Assembly: GCA_965214915.1 (NCBI GenBank)
Contig: CBDCCP010000003.1
Span: 62,001-126,000 of the forward strand
Origin: CATQHP01 sp965214915
GTDB taxonomy: Bacteria > Acidobacteriota > Terriglobia > Bryobacterales > UBA6623
Length of the DNA: 64,000 bases
Reading direction: 5' to 3'
The notes beneath the pieces were generated by a model. The model saw nothing but the letters and a program-made list of their open reading frames with translations. It had not been told where the DNA came from and ran no database searches. The position numbers and the translations under genes are program-made. This document shows, piece by piece, positions 42,909-51,667 of this stretch. Position 1 is the stretch's first letter. Every line of letters begins with the position of its first letter.

Positions 42909-45389
42909 TCAGCGGTTAAGCTGAAACTCCTTCGCATTCAGGATAGCCCATAAGACATTCTCAAGTCCCCTGCGGCGGCTCCGTCCCGCGCTGCGTTCCG
43001 CGGCGAGATAGCGTTCGATCGCAGCGCTCTTTTCTCGGTCCGGCGCGGTGGAGTAGGCGCGCACATAGAGCTTGCGGACGATTTCCCGATCGCTCAAGCC
43101 GCGGCCGATAAGGCTGCTGAGTATGTTGCCTTCCGCGGCGAGTCTTTCCTTCAGCACGCCGCCGTTCATCATGTGCAGCGCCTGCGCGAGCGAAGGGGCG
43201 TTCGCTCGGGCTTCCATGACATCGCGCCGCGGGTGGCCGAACGTCGTCAGAAAATAGGTCGCCCCAATGGAGGCGATCAATTCTTTCGGCGACGTTCCCG
43301 GCGGGTAGCCGCGAAACTCTTCCGGGCTGCCGGTCACCTGCGAAATCGCGTCGAGCAAGACCTCGGCGGGCAGCTTGCGGGGGACGTAGCGCGCGAACAA
43401 AACCTCTTCCAGCGCGTCTTCACCGCCGGCGCGGTCGGCAGTGTGCGCGCTGAGCTGATAGGTCTTCGAGTTGAGGATCGCCCGGTGGACGACCTTGAAC
43501 CGAAAGCCGGAGTCGATGAAAAGCCGCGCCAGATCGTCGAGCAGTTGCGGATGGGTCGCGCGGTTCGTCGAACGGAAGTCGTCGAACGGCTCGACGATGC
43601 CGCGGCCGAAATACTCGTACCAGATGCGGTTGACCGCGGCGCGGGCGAACTGCATCTTTCGGTCGCGCGTAATCCAGTCGGCCAAGACCTCGCGGCGGTC
43701 GGCGCCCGGCGGAATGTGCGCGGCTTCGCCGTCCAGGAATTTGGGCGCAACCGGCTTTCCCGTCAGCGGATGCGCCACTTCGCCGCGCCGCTCGTTGTAC
43801 CAGATGCGGCGGTACTGCCCGTAACCGTGCTTGACTTTCATCCGCGCCAGGAACGCCGCCATGCCGTAAAAGTCGTCCTGGGTCAGATTTTCCAGCGGAT
43901 GGTTATGGCACTGCGCGCATTCGATCCGCTGCCCGAGGAAGAGGCGCGTGACCGTCGGCACAGCCTTCTCGATCTCGAACTTCTTCAGCATGAAATCGAT
44001 TGCGGGATGCCAGAAATTCCCGGCCGGCCGCACGGTCGTATCCCCGACCGCGGCGATCATTTCGCGCACCGCCGCATCGTAAGGCTTGTCTCCGCGAATC
44101 AAGTCGTGAAGCCAGCGCTTGTACGAGCCGTTGGTGCGGCCCTGCGAATAGTACTGGGAATTGCGGAACCAATCCTCGAATTTCACCAACCAGTGCGTCG
44201 CGTATTCCTCGCGCTCCAGCAGGCGGTCGATCAACTTCGACCGCCTGTTCGGATCGGGGTTGGCAACGAAACTCTCGGTCTCGTCGGTTGTCGGCAAGAC
44301 ACCAGCCGCGTCCAGGAAAACGCGGCGCACGAAGGCGCGGTCCGAAGTCAGCGGGAACGGCTCGATGTTGACTTCGCGCAACTTGCGGAAAACATGCTCG
44401 TCGATGAAATTGTTCGGGCGGAGCGCCCGATAGCCTTCCCCGGCGGCCTCGTCGATGACAATGAACTGCGCCGTAGCGACCTTGCCCATGGCCCGCGCGG
44501 TCACCGTGGTCAGGCCCCGCCCCTGCGAGGTCACCCGGCCGTTTTCGACTTCCGACACGACGGCGATATCGTTGACGGCGTAACGCACTTCGTCCGACAT
44601 GTCGCGCGTGGAGCCGTCCGAAAGCCTGCCGACGACGACGAGCGGCTGCTCTGCCCCGGCGCCGACGAGCACGCTTTCTCCGGGATACAGCTCAAGCCGT
44701 TCCAGGCGAATGCCCGACGACCCATACCCGGCGCCCTGCCGGACCCAGTTCAAAATGGTGCGGTATTCGTCCGACTCGGGAGTCATGAGCTGACCGCCGC
44801 CGTGGGCTATGCGGAAGGACGGCTTGGCCAGCAGCAGAGATTCTTCCGGCGCTTCGAGAGAAATCCGGCGCCCGTCATCGCGGCGTACGATCATCTCGTG
44901 ATCGGCCTTCGCGTCTGAACCGTAGAGCGACAGCTTGAAGCCGTTCTGCCCGGCAGGCGAGCCGTGACAGGCCGAGCCGTTGCAGCCCTTGGTAGTGAAG
45001 ATCGACAGCAAATCGCGCTCGAAACCGATATCGACGGCGGCGTCGCCCTCCCCCACCCGCACCGCAGCCCGGCTCGAACCTTCGGCGCAACGCACGGAAA
45101 TTTCCGCCGCGCCGCTGCGCCGCCCGACCAGACGGTTTCCGTCAACGCCGACGATGCCGGCGTCGCCGCTCGTTACCGTGCAGCCGCTGCCGCCGCGAAC
45201 CAGAAATCTCTGGGCCGCGCCCGGACCTTGCAGATAAATATCGGGCGGCTCGAGAGAGACCCCGGCCCAACCCGACGCCGCGAACAACGCGGGTAACCCG
45301 ATGAGCGCCCGGAACCGCACAATGGCAGCATACGCATCGCCCCGCCGCAGCGTCAACAAAATCTTGTTCCGGCGGGAAATTTTGCCCAT
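42909..45389 (-). CDS. DUF1549/DUF1553 protein with Ig-like (BIG2) domains and a CX4CH haem motif
   Basis: Protein of up to 826 residues, probably exported. A basic N-terminus and hydrophobic segment (FRALIGLPALFAASGWAGV) precede two BIG2-like segments, one near 50-110 and one around LSDGSTRDMSDEVRYAV. The putative haem motif is CNGSACH, with four rather than two residues between the cysteines, as in this subfamily. DUF1549 follows (FVRRVFLDAAGVLPTTDETESF, CAQCHNHPLENLTQDDFYG), then DUF1553 (FARAAVNRIWYEYFGRGIVEP). It is the first gene of the three-gene operon. The long N-terminus before the hydrophobic stretch makes the exact start uncertain. Confidence 0.9.
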   Translation of the reverse strand: MGKISRRNKILLTLRRGDAYAAIVRFRALIGLPALFAASGWAGVSLEPPDIYLQGPGAAQRFLVRGGSGCTVTSGDAGIVGVDGNRLVGRRSGAAEISVRCAEGSSRAAVRVGEGDAAVDIGFERDLLSIFTTKGCNGSACHGSPAGQNGFKLSLYGSDAKADHEMIVRRDDGRRISLEAPEESLLLAKPSFRIAHGGGQLMTPESDEYRTILNWVRQGAGYGSSGIRLERLELYPGESVLVGAGAEQPLVVVGRLSDGSTRDMSDEVRYAVNDIAVVSEVENGRVTSQGRGLTTVTARAMGKVATAQFIVIDEAAGEGYRALRPNNFIDEHVFRKLREVNIEPFPLTSDRAFVRRVFLDAAGVLPTTDETESFVANPDPNRRSKLIDRLLEREEYATHWLVKFEDWFRNSQYYSQGRTNGSYKRWLHDLIRGDKPYDAAVREMIAAVGDTTVRPAGNFWHPAIDFMLKKFEIEKAVPTVTRLFLGQRIECAQCHNHPLENLTQDDFYGMAAFLARMKVKHGYGQYRRIWYNERRGEVAHPLTGKPVAPKFLDGEAAHIPPGADRREVLADWITRDRKMQFARAAVNRIWYEYFGRGIVEPFDDFRSTNRATHPQLLDDLARLFIDSGFRFKVVHRAILNSKTYQLSAHTADRAGGEDALEEVLFARYVPRKLPAEVLLDAISQVTGSPEEFRGYPPGTSPKELIASIGATYFLTTFGHPRRDVMEARANAPSLAQALHMMNGGVLKERLAAEGNILSSLIGRGLSDREIVRKLYVRAYSTAPDREKSAAIERYLAAERSAGRSRRRGLENVLWAILNAKEFQLNR

Positions 45390-45407
45390 GCCGCGACCTG
45401 CCGCAAG

Positions 45408-46805
45408 CTATACGATTCCGGTCTTGTGCGCCTTGACGGCCAGCTCGGTTTCGTTGCCCGTATCGCCCTGCTGCTCCATCCAGTCGTCGAGCTTTGTCTT
45501 CAAAAACGCAATCTTTTGGGCATGCTCCGGCTGCTCAACAAGATTGGTCAACTCGAACGGATCCGCAACGACATCGTAAAACTCGAACTCCGGCCGTTGT
45601 TGGTACATCTCCACGCGAGCCGCCGCCTGCGCGTCCGTCTTGGCCTTCTCCGCCCAACTCGACCAATATCCCGAGTTGTCCGATTCCGTGAGAACGTTCT
45701 GAAACTTCGTCGTGTAGTTCGGATTCCAGATCAGCTTGTGCCGCTCGCCGCGGATCGACCGCACCGGATAACAGCGGCTGCCTTGAATGATGCCCCGCGT
45801 GGTATGCACCCCGTACACATAGTCGGCGTGCCGGTCGGTACGGCCTTCCAGCACGGCGAGGTAGCTCTTGCCGTCGAAGTCGTGGGCGGCGGGGTCGCCG
45901 CCCGCTGCTTCGAGCAAAGTCGGCAAGGCGTCCACGCCTTGGACCATCGCCTTCGCTGTCGAACCCGCCTGGACGCGCGCCGGCCAGCGAACGATCCAGC
46001 CCTGGCGCAGACCGAGATCGTAGCAGGTCCATTTGCCGTGCGGAAACTGTACGCCCTGCTCGCTGCAGAAAATGAAAATCGTATTGTCGGCCCGGCCCGA
46101 TTTTTCCATCGCCGCCATCAAGCGGCCGGTCTGTCCGTCGAGATATTCGATTTCGGCATAATAGGCGGCCATCGCCTGCCGCGTTTCGGGGGTATCGACC
46201 AGATAGGGCGGCAACGCAAACGATTCCGGATCGAACTTCGCCGCATCGCCGCGGTTCCAGGGAAGATGCGGCTCGTTCGAGCAGGCCACGAGAAAGTACG
46301 GTTGCTCGGGGTCTCGCGCGATGAACTCGTCAATCGCCTCGTAGTCGATGCCCTTGCCGTCTCCGAGGAACTCGAACGGATAGTTTTCCGGCGGCCCGAA
46401 GTGTTTCTTGCCGCTCAGGGCCGTGCGGTAACCCAACGGCTGGAAATAGTGCGGGATGCTTTGCACGCCCGGCTTCGACTGCGAGTGGTTGGGGTAGGCG
46501 CCGTTGCGCACCGGAAAGATTCCCGTGTACATCTGCTGGCGCATCGGGGCGCACATCGCCGTGGCCGTGAACGCGCGCTCGAAGCGCATGCCCTCGGCGG
46601 CCAGCTTGTCGATATTCGGCGTCGAGACCTGCGTCGCGCCGTAGCAGCCGATGTCGTGCCAGGCCAGGTCGTCGGCGATGACGATGACGATGTTGGGCTT
46701 CTTGCTTGCCCGCGGCCCCGATGCGGAGCACCCGAGCAAGCTTGCAGCGACCGTCCCCGCCCCTGTTTTCAAGAATGTCCGGCGATCCGCCGACCGATTT
46801 TCCAT
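45408..46805 (-). CDS. Tat-exported sulfatase
   Basis: Arylsulfatase-type hydrolase of 465 residues. The N-terminus (ENRSADRRTFLKTGAGTVAASLLGC) has a Tat motif and a lipobox-like cysteine, so it may be a lipoprotein. The sulfatase signature starts NIVIVIADDLAWHDIGCYG (metal-binding aspartates), and the catalytic CAPMR (C-x-P-x-R) would carry the formylglycine made from cysteine. Further family features are SGKKHFGPP and DNTIFIFCSEQGVQFPHGKW. A formylglycine-generating enzyme is not in the window. The natural sulfated substrate is unknown; host or algal polysaccharides are typical. The start at 46805 follows GAGGG. Confidence 0.93.
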   Translation of the reverse strand: MENRSADRRTFLKTGAGTVAASLLGCSASGPRASKKPNIVIVIADDLAWHDIGCYGATQVSTPNIDKLAAEGMRFERAFTATAMCAPMRQQMYTGIFPVRNGAYPNHSQSKPGVQSIPHYFQPLGYRTALSGKKHFGPPENYPFEFLGDGKGIDYEAIDEFIARDPEQPYFLVACSNEPHLPWNRGDAAKFDPESFALPPYLVDTPETRQAMAAYYAEIEYLDGQTGRLMAAMEKSGRADNTIFIFCSEQGVQFPHGKWTCYDLGLRQGWIVRWPARVQAGSTAKAMVQGVDALPTLLEAAGGDPAAHDFDGKSYLAVLEGRTDRHADYVYGVHTTRGIIQGSRCYPVRSIRGERHKLIWNPNYTTKFQNVLTESDNSGYWSSWAEKAKTDAQAAARVEMYQQRPEFEFYDVVADPFELTNLVEQPEHAQKIAFLKTKLDDWMEQQGDTGNETELAVKAHKTGIV

Positions 46806-46877
46806 AACGCCCTCGGTTAGTTGTAGCACTGTTCGGGTTTCCCAACGGATTTACAAGCGCCGGATTGCGATACAATC

Positions 46878-47855
46878 GTGAGCGTGAGCGTGAGCGTTTT
46901 GAGAGCGATTGCTCCCGCTGCGGCGCTGCTGCTTGCGGGAAGCATGGCGCAAGCCTCCGCGGCGGCGCACATCCCTTGCGCGGAGAAATCGGTCGTCGCC
47001 GCCGCGATTCGTTCTACGGAAGATATCGAGGCGTTCGTCCAGTGCGCTTACGAGTATGTGCAGGAAATGGGTTTCGAGGAAGCGTACCGCGCTTTCCACG
47101 AGGACGCGCGCTGGAAAAGCGGCCAGTTCTATGTGTTCCTCCTGAACACCTCGACGCGCACCCCCCTTGTCAATCCTCTGTTTCGGAGCCACGAAGGGAC
47201 GCCTTGGGGCGATCTGACCGACGGCTTCGGCACGGACCTGGTCGAGGAATTCCATCGCACTGCGGGGTTTGTCGACCGCGGCTGGGTCTATTACGAGTTC
47301 CCCAACCCGGCGAACGGCCTGATCGAGCCGAAGGCCGCCTACACGATCCGCATCGACTGGCAAGGAGAGGAGGCCGTGATCGGCGCGGGGATCTACCGCC
47401 GCGATTTCCCCGGCGCCTGCCACCCCGCGCAAGTCAACGCCGCGCTGCTCGCAGCCGAGCCGTCGCTGGAAAGGCTTGAGGAGTTCGTCCGCTGCGCCGC
47501 GCTGGAGGTCGAATCGAAGGGTTATTTCGCCGCGCTGCTGATGGAAAGCGATCCGCGCTGGCGCTCCGGTTCGATTTACGTGTTCGGCATGGACATGATG
47601 GGCAACCAGTTGTTTTCGGGCCATCCGGTCGCGATAAACGGGGAGCCCGTTGTGGAGTGGGGCCGCGACCCCAAGGCGAGGTTCAACGGCCGGGACATGA
47701 TCGACATGGCGGGGACGTTCGGCGAGAGCTACATCTACTACCATGCGATCCACCCCCAGACAGGGAGTTGGCACCGCAAGGCCGCCTTCGTCAAGCGGGT
47801 CTCGGGGCAAGGCGTGCCGCTGCTGGTCGGCGCCGGAATTTATCTGACCGATTGA
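46878..47855 (+). CDS. Exported protein with two Cache-like domains (first of a tandem pair)
   Basis: Exported protein of 325 residues. After a signal peptide (ends near AQASA) it holds two Cache-like (PAS-related extracellular sensor) units: the first ends with GWVYYEFPNP and VIGAGIYRRD, the second with MIDMAGTFGESYIYYHAIHPQ and LLVGAGIYLTD. The GAGIY end is typical of Cache_2-type domains. No membrane helix or signalling domain follows, so the protein would be a free periplasmic binding protein. Three GTGAGC copies (46878-46895) offer three GTG start codons, with TACAAT at 46871-46876 just before. Each domain has one cysteine pair near its start. Confidence 0.8.
   Translation: MSVSVSVLRAIAPAAALLLAGSMAQASAAAHIPCAEKSVVAAAIRSTEDIEAFVQCAYEYVQEMGFEEAYRAFHEDARWKSGQFYVFLLNTSTRTPLVNPLFRSHEGTPWGDLTDGFGTDLVEEFHRTAGFVDRGWVYYEFPNPANGLIEPKAAYTIRIDWQGEEAVIGAGIYRRDFPGACHPAQVNAALLAAEPSLERLEEFVRCAALEVESKGYFAALLMESDPRWRSGSIYVFGMDMMGNQLFSGHPVAINGEPVVEWGRDPKARFNGRDMIDMAGTFGESYIYYHAIHPQTGSWHRKAAFVKRVSGQGVPLLVGAGIYLTD
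47376..47842 (+). repeat. Near-identical 467-bp segment shared by the two Cache genes (copy 1)
   Basis: This segment recurs at 48366-48832 (offset 990 bp) with only about nine base differences by eye, whereas the first halves of the two genes differ clearly. It covers the second Cache-like domain. Confidence 0.85.
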
Positions 47856-47873
47856 CGGCATGGGAACGCCATC

Positions 47874-48845
47874 ATGAACGACCTTCGAACTCTTGCATTA
47901 ACCGCGGCGCTGCTGCTTGTGGGCGGGGCGGCGCAAGCTTACGAAGCGGCGCCCATTCCTTGCGCGGAGAAGTCGGTAACCGCCGCCTCCATCCGCTCGA
48001 CGGCGGATATCGAAACCTTCGTGCAGTGCGCTTATGAATATGCGTTGGAAATGGGCATTGAGGAAGCCCGGCGCGCCTTTCACGAGGATGCGCGCTGGAA
48101 AAGCGGGCAGTTCTACGTGTTCGTCCTGAATCTCCCTACGCGCGCCACCTTTGTTTTTCCTCCTGATCCGAGCCGCCAAGAGACGCCTTGGGACGAACAA
48201 ATCGACGGTTTCGGCACGGACTTGCTCGAGGCCTTTCAACACACTGTGGAATTTGTCGACCGCGGCTGGGTCTATTACGAGTTCACGAACCCGGAGAACG
48301 GCCTGACCGAGCCGAAGGCCAGTTACACGATGCGCATCGACTGGAACGGGAGCGATACCGACACCGTGATCGGCGCGGGGATCTACCGCCGCGATTTCCC
48401 CGGCGCCTGCCACCCCGCGCAAGTCAATGCCGAGTCGCTCGCGGCCGAGCCGTCGCTGGAAAGGCTTGAGGAGTTCGTCCGCTGCGCCGCGCTGGAGGTC
48501 GAATCGAAGGGTTATTTCGCCGCGCTGCTGATGGAAAGCGATCCGCGCTGGCGCTCCGGTTCGATTTACGCGTTCGGCATGGACATGATGGGCAACCAGT
48601 TGTTTTCGGGCCATCCGGTCGCGATAAACGGGGAGCCCGTTGTGGAGTGGGGCCGCGACCCCAAGGCGAGGTTCAACGGCCGGGACATGATCGACGTGGC
48701 GGGGACGTTCGGCGAGAGCTACATCTACTACCATGCGATCCACCCCCAGACAGGGAGTTGGCGCCGCAAGGCCGCCTTCGTCAAGCGGGTCTCGGGGCAA
48801 GGCGTGCCGCTGCTGGTCGGCGCCGGAATTTACTTGATCGACTGA
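47874..48845 (+). CDS. Exported protein with two Cache-like domains (second of a tandem pair)
   Basis: Paralogue of the preceding gene, 323 residues, starting 18 bp after it. Signal peptide (LTAALLLVGGAAQAYE), two Cache-like units and the same final GAGIY motif. The first unit has diverged (LNLPTRATFVFPPDPSRQ in place of LNTSTRTPLVNPLFRSH), while the second is almost identical at the DNA level to the neighbour, which indicates recent gene conversion. The divergent first domain may have acquired a different ligand. No transmembrane signalling partner is nearby. Confidence 0.8.
   Translation: MNDLRTLALTAALLLVGGAAQAYEAAPIPCAEKSVTAASIRSTADIETFVQCAYEYALEMGIEEARRAFHEDARWKSGQFYVFVLNLPTRATFVFPPDPSRQETPWDEQIDGFGTDLLEAFQHTVEFVDRGWVYYEFTNPENGLTEPKASYTMRIDWNGSDTDTVIGAGIYRRDFPGACHPAQVNAESLAAEPSLERLEEFVRCAALEVESKGYFAALLMESDPRWRSGSIYAFGMDMMGNQLFSGHPVAINGEPVVEWGRDPKARFNGRDMIDVAGTFGESYIYYHAIHPQTGSWRRKAAFVKRVSGQGVPLLVGAGIYLID
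48366..48832 (+). repeat. Near-identical 467-bp segment shared by the two Cache genes (copy 2)
   Basis: Second copy of the segment at 47376-47842. Differences include an Ala-Leu to Glu-Ser exchange and a few silent changes. The sharp drop in similarity upstream marks the edge of a conversion tract. Confidence 0.85.
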
Positions 48846-48887
48846 TCGGCGGCCTCCGCTTGCGGCCCGTAGCTCTATAATCTCGTC

Positions 48888-49829
48888 ATGCATCGTCGAG
48901 AGTTTCTGCAGACCGCCGTAGGGCTGTCCGCCTTCGCCGGCGAGGCTGCGCTTGCAGCCGAGACCGGGCGCCGCGTAATGGCGCAGGACAAACGCCGCAT
49001 CGCGGTCGTCAACCCGGACGGCTCGGTGGACTGGACCTGGGAAAACGGCGCCGTCGCCCACGACCTGCACTTGCTCAAGAACGGCAATGTGCTGGCGCCC
49101 GCGGCAAGGAACGTCATCGTCGAAGTCACGCCCGAGAAGGAGGTCGTCTGGCGGTGGGAATCGAAGCCGGCCGGGTCATACGACGGCAAGGTCGAAATTC
49201 ACGGGTTCGAGCGGTTCGACAACGGGCTGACGATGATCGCCGAGACCGGCAACAGGCGTATCGTCGAGGTCGATCGCAAAGGAAAGATTCATAGCGAAGC
49301 GCCGCTAAAAGTGGATAAGCCCCACTACCACCGCGATACGCGCCTGGCGCGCAAGACGCCGCAGGGAACCTACCTGGTCACCCATGAGAACGACGGCGCG
49401 GTCCGCGAATACTCCCCGGAAGGCAAGGTTGTCTGGGAGTACCGCCTGGAACTGACCGGGCCGGCGACGCCGACGCATCAGGGGCACGGGATTCACGTCT
49501 ATTCGGCCTACCGCCTGCCCAACGGCAATACGATGATCGGCGGCGGGAACAACAATCGCGTCCTCGAAGTGAACTCCAATGGCGATATCGTCTGGAGCGT
49601 CGAACGCGAGGAGTTGCCCGGCATCAAGCTCTTCTGGGTCACGCAGTTGCAGATACTGCCGAACGGCAACGTCGTGATTACCAATACTCACGCCGGAGGC
49701 AAGTATCCGCAGCTTATCGAGGTGAACCGCCGGAAGGAAGTCGTGTGGAGCTTCCTGGACTGGGAAACGTTCGGCAACGACCTCTGCGCCAATATCCTGC
49801 TCGACGTCGAGGGGGACGTGATTCGGTAG
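48888..49829 (+). CDS. Tat-exported PQQ-like beta-propeller protein
   Basis: Exported protein of 313 residues. The Tat signal is HRREFLQTAVGLSAFAGEAALAA. The body has repeated units of about 45 residues with the pattern (N)GNVLAPA / GNTMIGGGNNN / GNVVITNTHAG, each followed by V-E-V and then V-V-W. This matches PQQ-type beta-propeller blades (for example VVWRWESKPAG, VVWEYRLELTG, IVWSVEREELPG, VVWSFLDWETFG). Five or more blades are visible, enough for a small propeller. No PQQ-binding or catalytic residues can be named. TATAAT at 48876-48881 ends exactly six bases before the ATG and there is no ribosome site, so a leaderless transcript is likely. Confidence 0.85.
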   Translation: MHRREFLQTAVGLSAFAGEAALAAETGRRVMAQDKRRIAVVNPDGSVDWTWENGAVAHDLHLLKNGNVLAPAARNVIVEVTPEKEVVWRWESKPAGSYDGKVEIHGFERFDNGLTMIAETGNRRIVEVDRKGKIHSEAPLKVDKPHYHRDTRLARKTPQGTYLVTHENDGAVREYSPEGKVVWEYRLELTGPATPTHQGHGIHVYSAYRLPNGNTMIGGGNNNRVLEVNSNGDIVWSVEREELPGIKLFWVTQLQILPNGNVVITNTHAGGKYPQLIEVNRRKEVVWSFLDWETFGNDLCANILLDVEGDVIR

Positions 49830-49848
49830 GGATCCGCCGCCGGCCGAC

Positions 49849-50487
49849 TTACCTCCTGTCCTCGCGCACCGTCGACGACAACGGCTTGCCCCTCGCGCGG
49901 ATGGGGTTGAACGCCCGCGGCCGCGGCGCCGCGCGCGGTTGCCGAAACCGGGGATGGCTGCGGTTGATGCGAATCGCCGTGGTCGGCTGCATGGGGTCGC
50001 GGGGATTCGGAACCTGGCTCGTGAGCAACAGTTTTTCCTCCGTCGCTTCTCGAATCAGATGCCCGCAGAAGCCGCGGTCGTCCGCCCACGAATAGCCTTC
50101 CTCGGGCAGAAAACGATCGCGGAACCACTTCAAGCCCACAAAATCCCGCAATCCTTCGGCGTGGTCGAGAGCCTCTACAAGTTCCTCGATCTCGGGCCGC
50201 AGCGCGATATCCTCTTCGGCGGGGAGACTGTGTACGGATTCTTCGCCATCGTCGTCCGCATACGAATCGAAGCGCAGAACCACTTCGCAATCCTGGGGGC
50301 GGAAGTCCTGCGCCGAAGCGTCCGAGCGGAGTCTGCGGCCTTGCTGCATGTTGCGGATCGTCACGCGAGGCGTGGCGTCATACGGAACCAACAAGCGCAG
50401 CCCCTGCAACTCCGGCGGGAGGTGGGACATGGCTTGAACGGCTTCCAGACTGTCTTCTACTTTCCTCTGCAATTCTTTTATGGTCAT
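49849..50487 (-). CDS. Hypothetical protein, 212 residues
   Basis: Family not recognised. No signal peptide or membrane segment. The N-terminal region is helical (TIKELQRKVEDSLEAVQAM), followed by a probable beta part with LRLLVPYDATPRVTIRN and CEVVLRFDSYADDDGEE, then an acidic helix and a tail rich in Arg and Pro. The ATG follows AAGGA with a six-base A run. It converges with the propeller gene (19-bp gap) and lies 49 bp upstream of trpD on the same strand, so co-transcription with trpD is possible. Confidence 0.68.
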   Translation of the reverse strand: MTIKELQRKVEDSLEAVQAMSHLPPELQGLRLLVPYDATPRVTIRNMQQGRRLRSDASAQDFRPQDCEVVLRFDSYADDDGEESVHSLPAEEDIALRPEIEELVEALDHAEGLRDFVGLKWFRDRFLPEEGYSWADDRGFCGHLIREATEEKLLLTSQVPNPRDPMQPTTAIRINRSHPRFRQPRAAPRPRAFNPIRARGKPLSSTVREDRR

Positions 50488-50536
50488 GCTTTTTTCCTTT
50501 ATTTTTATCGATCGGATATCGACCTGGAAATTTATC

Positions 50537-51562
50537 TTAAGGAGCTTGGCTGAAGGCGACCAGCGCGTCCAGCTTGCGGGCCGCCGCTCCGGAGTCGATC
50601 GCCGCGGCCGCCCGCGCGGCGCCGTCCCGGAAATCGTCGGCCCGTCCGGCGGCGACCAGCGCGGCGGCGGCGTTCGCCAGCACGATATCGCGCCGGGGGC
50701 CTTTTTCGCCGTGGAGAATCGCTTGCAGCGCCGCGGCGTTGGCCTCGCGGCCGCCCCCGGACAGATCCGCCGCGGTTGCCCACGGAACCCCGAAGTTTTC
50801 GGGCGTCACTTCGCGGACGCTGACTGCGCCGCCGCGCACTTCGGCCAGCTTCGTCGGGCCGGTGGTGGTGATCTCGTCCAGCCCGTCGCTGCCGTATACG
50901 ACAAACGCCCGCGCGACGCCGAGGCGGCGCAAGACCTGCGCCGCCGGCTCGACGAGCGAATCCGCGAAGACGCCCATCACCTGCGCGCCCGCGCCGGCGG
51001 GATTCGTCAGCGGCCCCAGGATATTGAACACCGTGCGCATGCCGAGCTCCTTGCGCACCGGGCCGGCGTGCTTCATGGCCGGATGCATGGCCGGAGCAAA
51101 AAGAAATCCGATGCCGATGGCGTCGATGCACTCGGCCGCCCGCGCGGAGGCGGCGTCGACATTGACGCCGCAGGCTTCCAACACGTCCGCCGAGCCGCAG
51201 CGGCTCGACACCGAGCGGTTGCCGTGCTTGGCGACCGCGGCGCCCGCGCCCGCGGCAACGAACGCGGCGGCGGTCGATACGTTGAACGTCGCGCCGCCGT
51301 CGCCGCCCGTGCCGCAGGTATCGACAAGGGCTTCCGCAGCGGTCTTCGCGGGACGCACGGCAACGGCATTGGCGCGCATGGCGCGGGCGAAACCGGCGAT
51401 CTCGTCCACGGTTTCGCCTTTCATGCGCAGCGCGGTCAGCAGGGCGGCCGTAAGCCCGGGCGTCGATTCGCCCCGCAGGATTGCGTTCATGACCGCGGCG
51501 GCTTCCGCTTCGCTGAGATCCGCGCGTGAAGCGATCTTGTGCAATGCCGCTTGAATTTTCAT
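50537..51562 (-). CDS. trpD: Anthranilate phosphoribosyltransferase
   Basis: Second step of tryptophan synthesis: transfers phosphoribose from PRPP to anthranilate. The protein has 341 residues, normal for the family. Diagnostic are DTCGTGGDG (PRPP loop), NVSTAAAFV, KHGNRSVSSRCGSADVLEACG and the metal-binding segment YGSDGLDEITTTGPT. The start at 51562 (MKIQAALHKI) is chosen even though the frame is open much further upstream, since that part is antisense to sucC, sucD and ndk. No other trp gene is in the window. It is divergent from sucC. Confidence 0.95.
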   Translation of the reverse strand: MKIQAALHKIASRADLSEAEAAAVMNAILRGESTPGLTAALLTALRMKGETVDEIAGFARAMRANAVAVRPAKTAAEALVDTCGTGGDGGATFNVSTAAAFVAAGAGAAVAKHGNRSVSSRCGSADVLEACGVNVDAASARAAECIDAIGIGFLFAPAMHPAMKHAGPVRKELGMRTVFNILGPLTNPAGAGAQVMGVFADSLVEPAAQVLRRLGVARAFVVYGSDGLDEITTTGPTKLAEVRGGAVSVREVTPENFGVPWATAADLSGGGREANAAALQAILHGEKGPRRDIVLANAAAALVAAGRADDFRDGAARAAAAIDSGAAARKLDALVAFSQAP

Positions 51563-51569
51563 CGTCGAA

Positions 51570-51598
51570 TTGCGTTCCCTTCCCAGCCTCGATAAAAT
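51570..51598 (+). promoter_or_regulatory. Sigma70-type promoter of the sucCD-ndk operon
   Basis: TTGCGT (51570-51575), a 17-base spacer and TAAAAT (51593-51598) lie about 69 bp before the sucC ATG, between the divergent trpD and sucC starts. The match is moderate; a GGGGGA ribosome site stands close to the ATG at 51668. Confidence 0.5.
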
Positions 51599-51667
51599 CG
51601 GACTTAAGCTTCTATTTTCACCCCCCGAGCGTACAGCCGCATATAGCAGACAGCGGGGGATCGCCCC

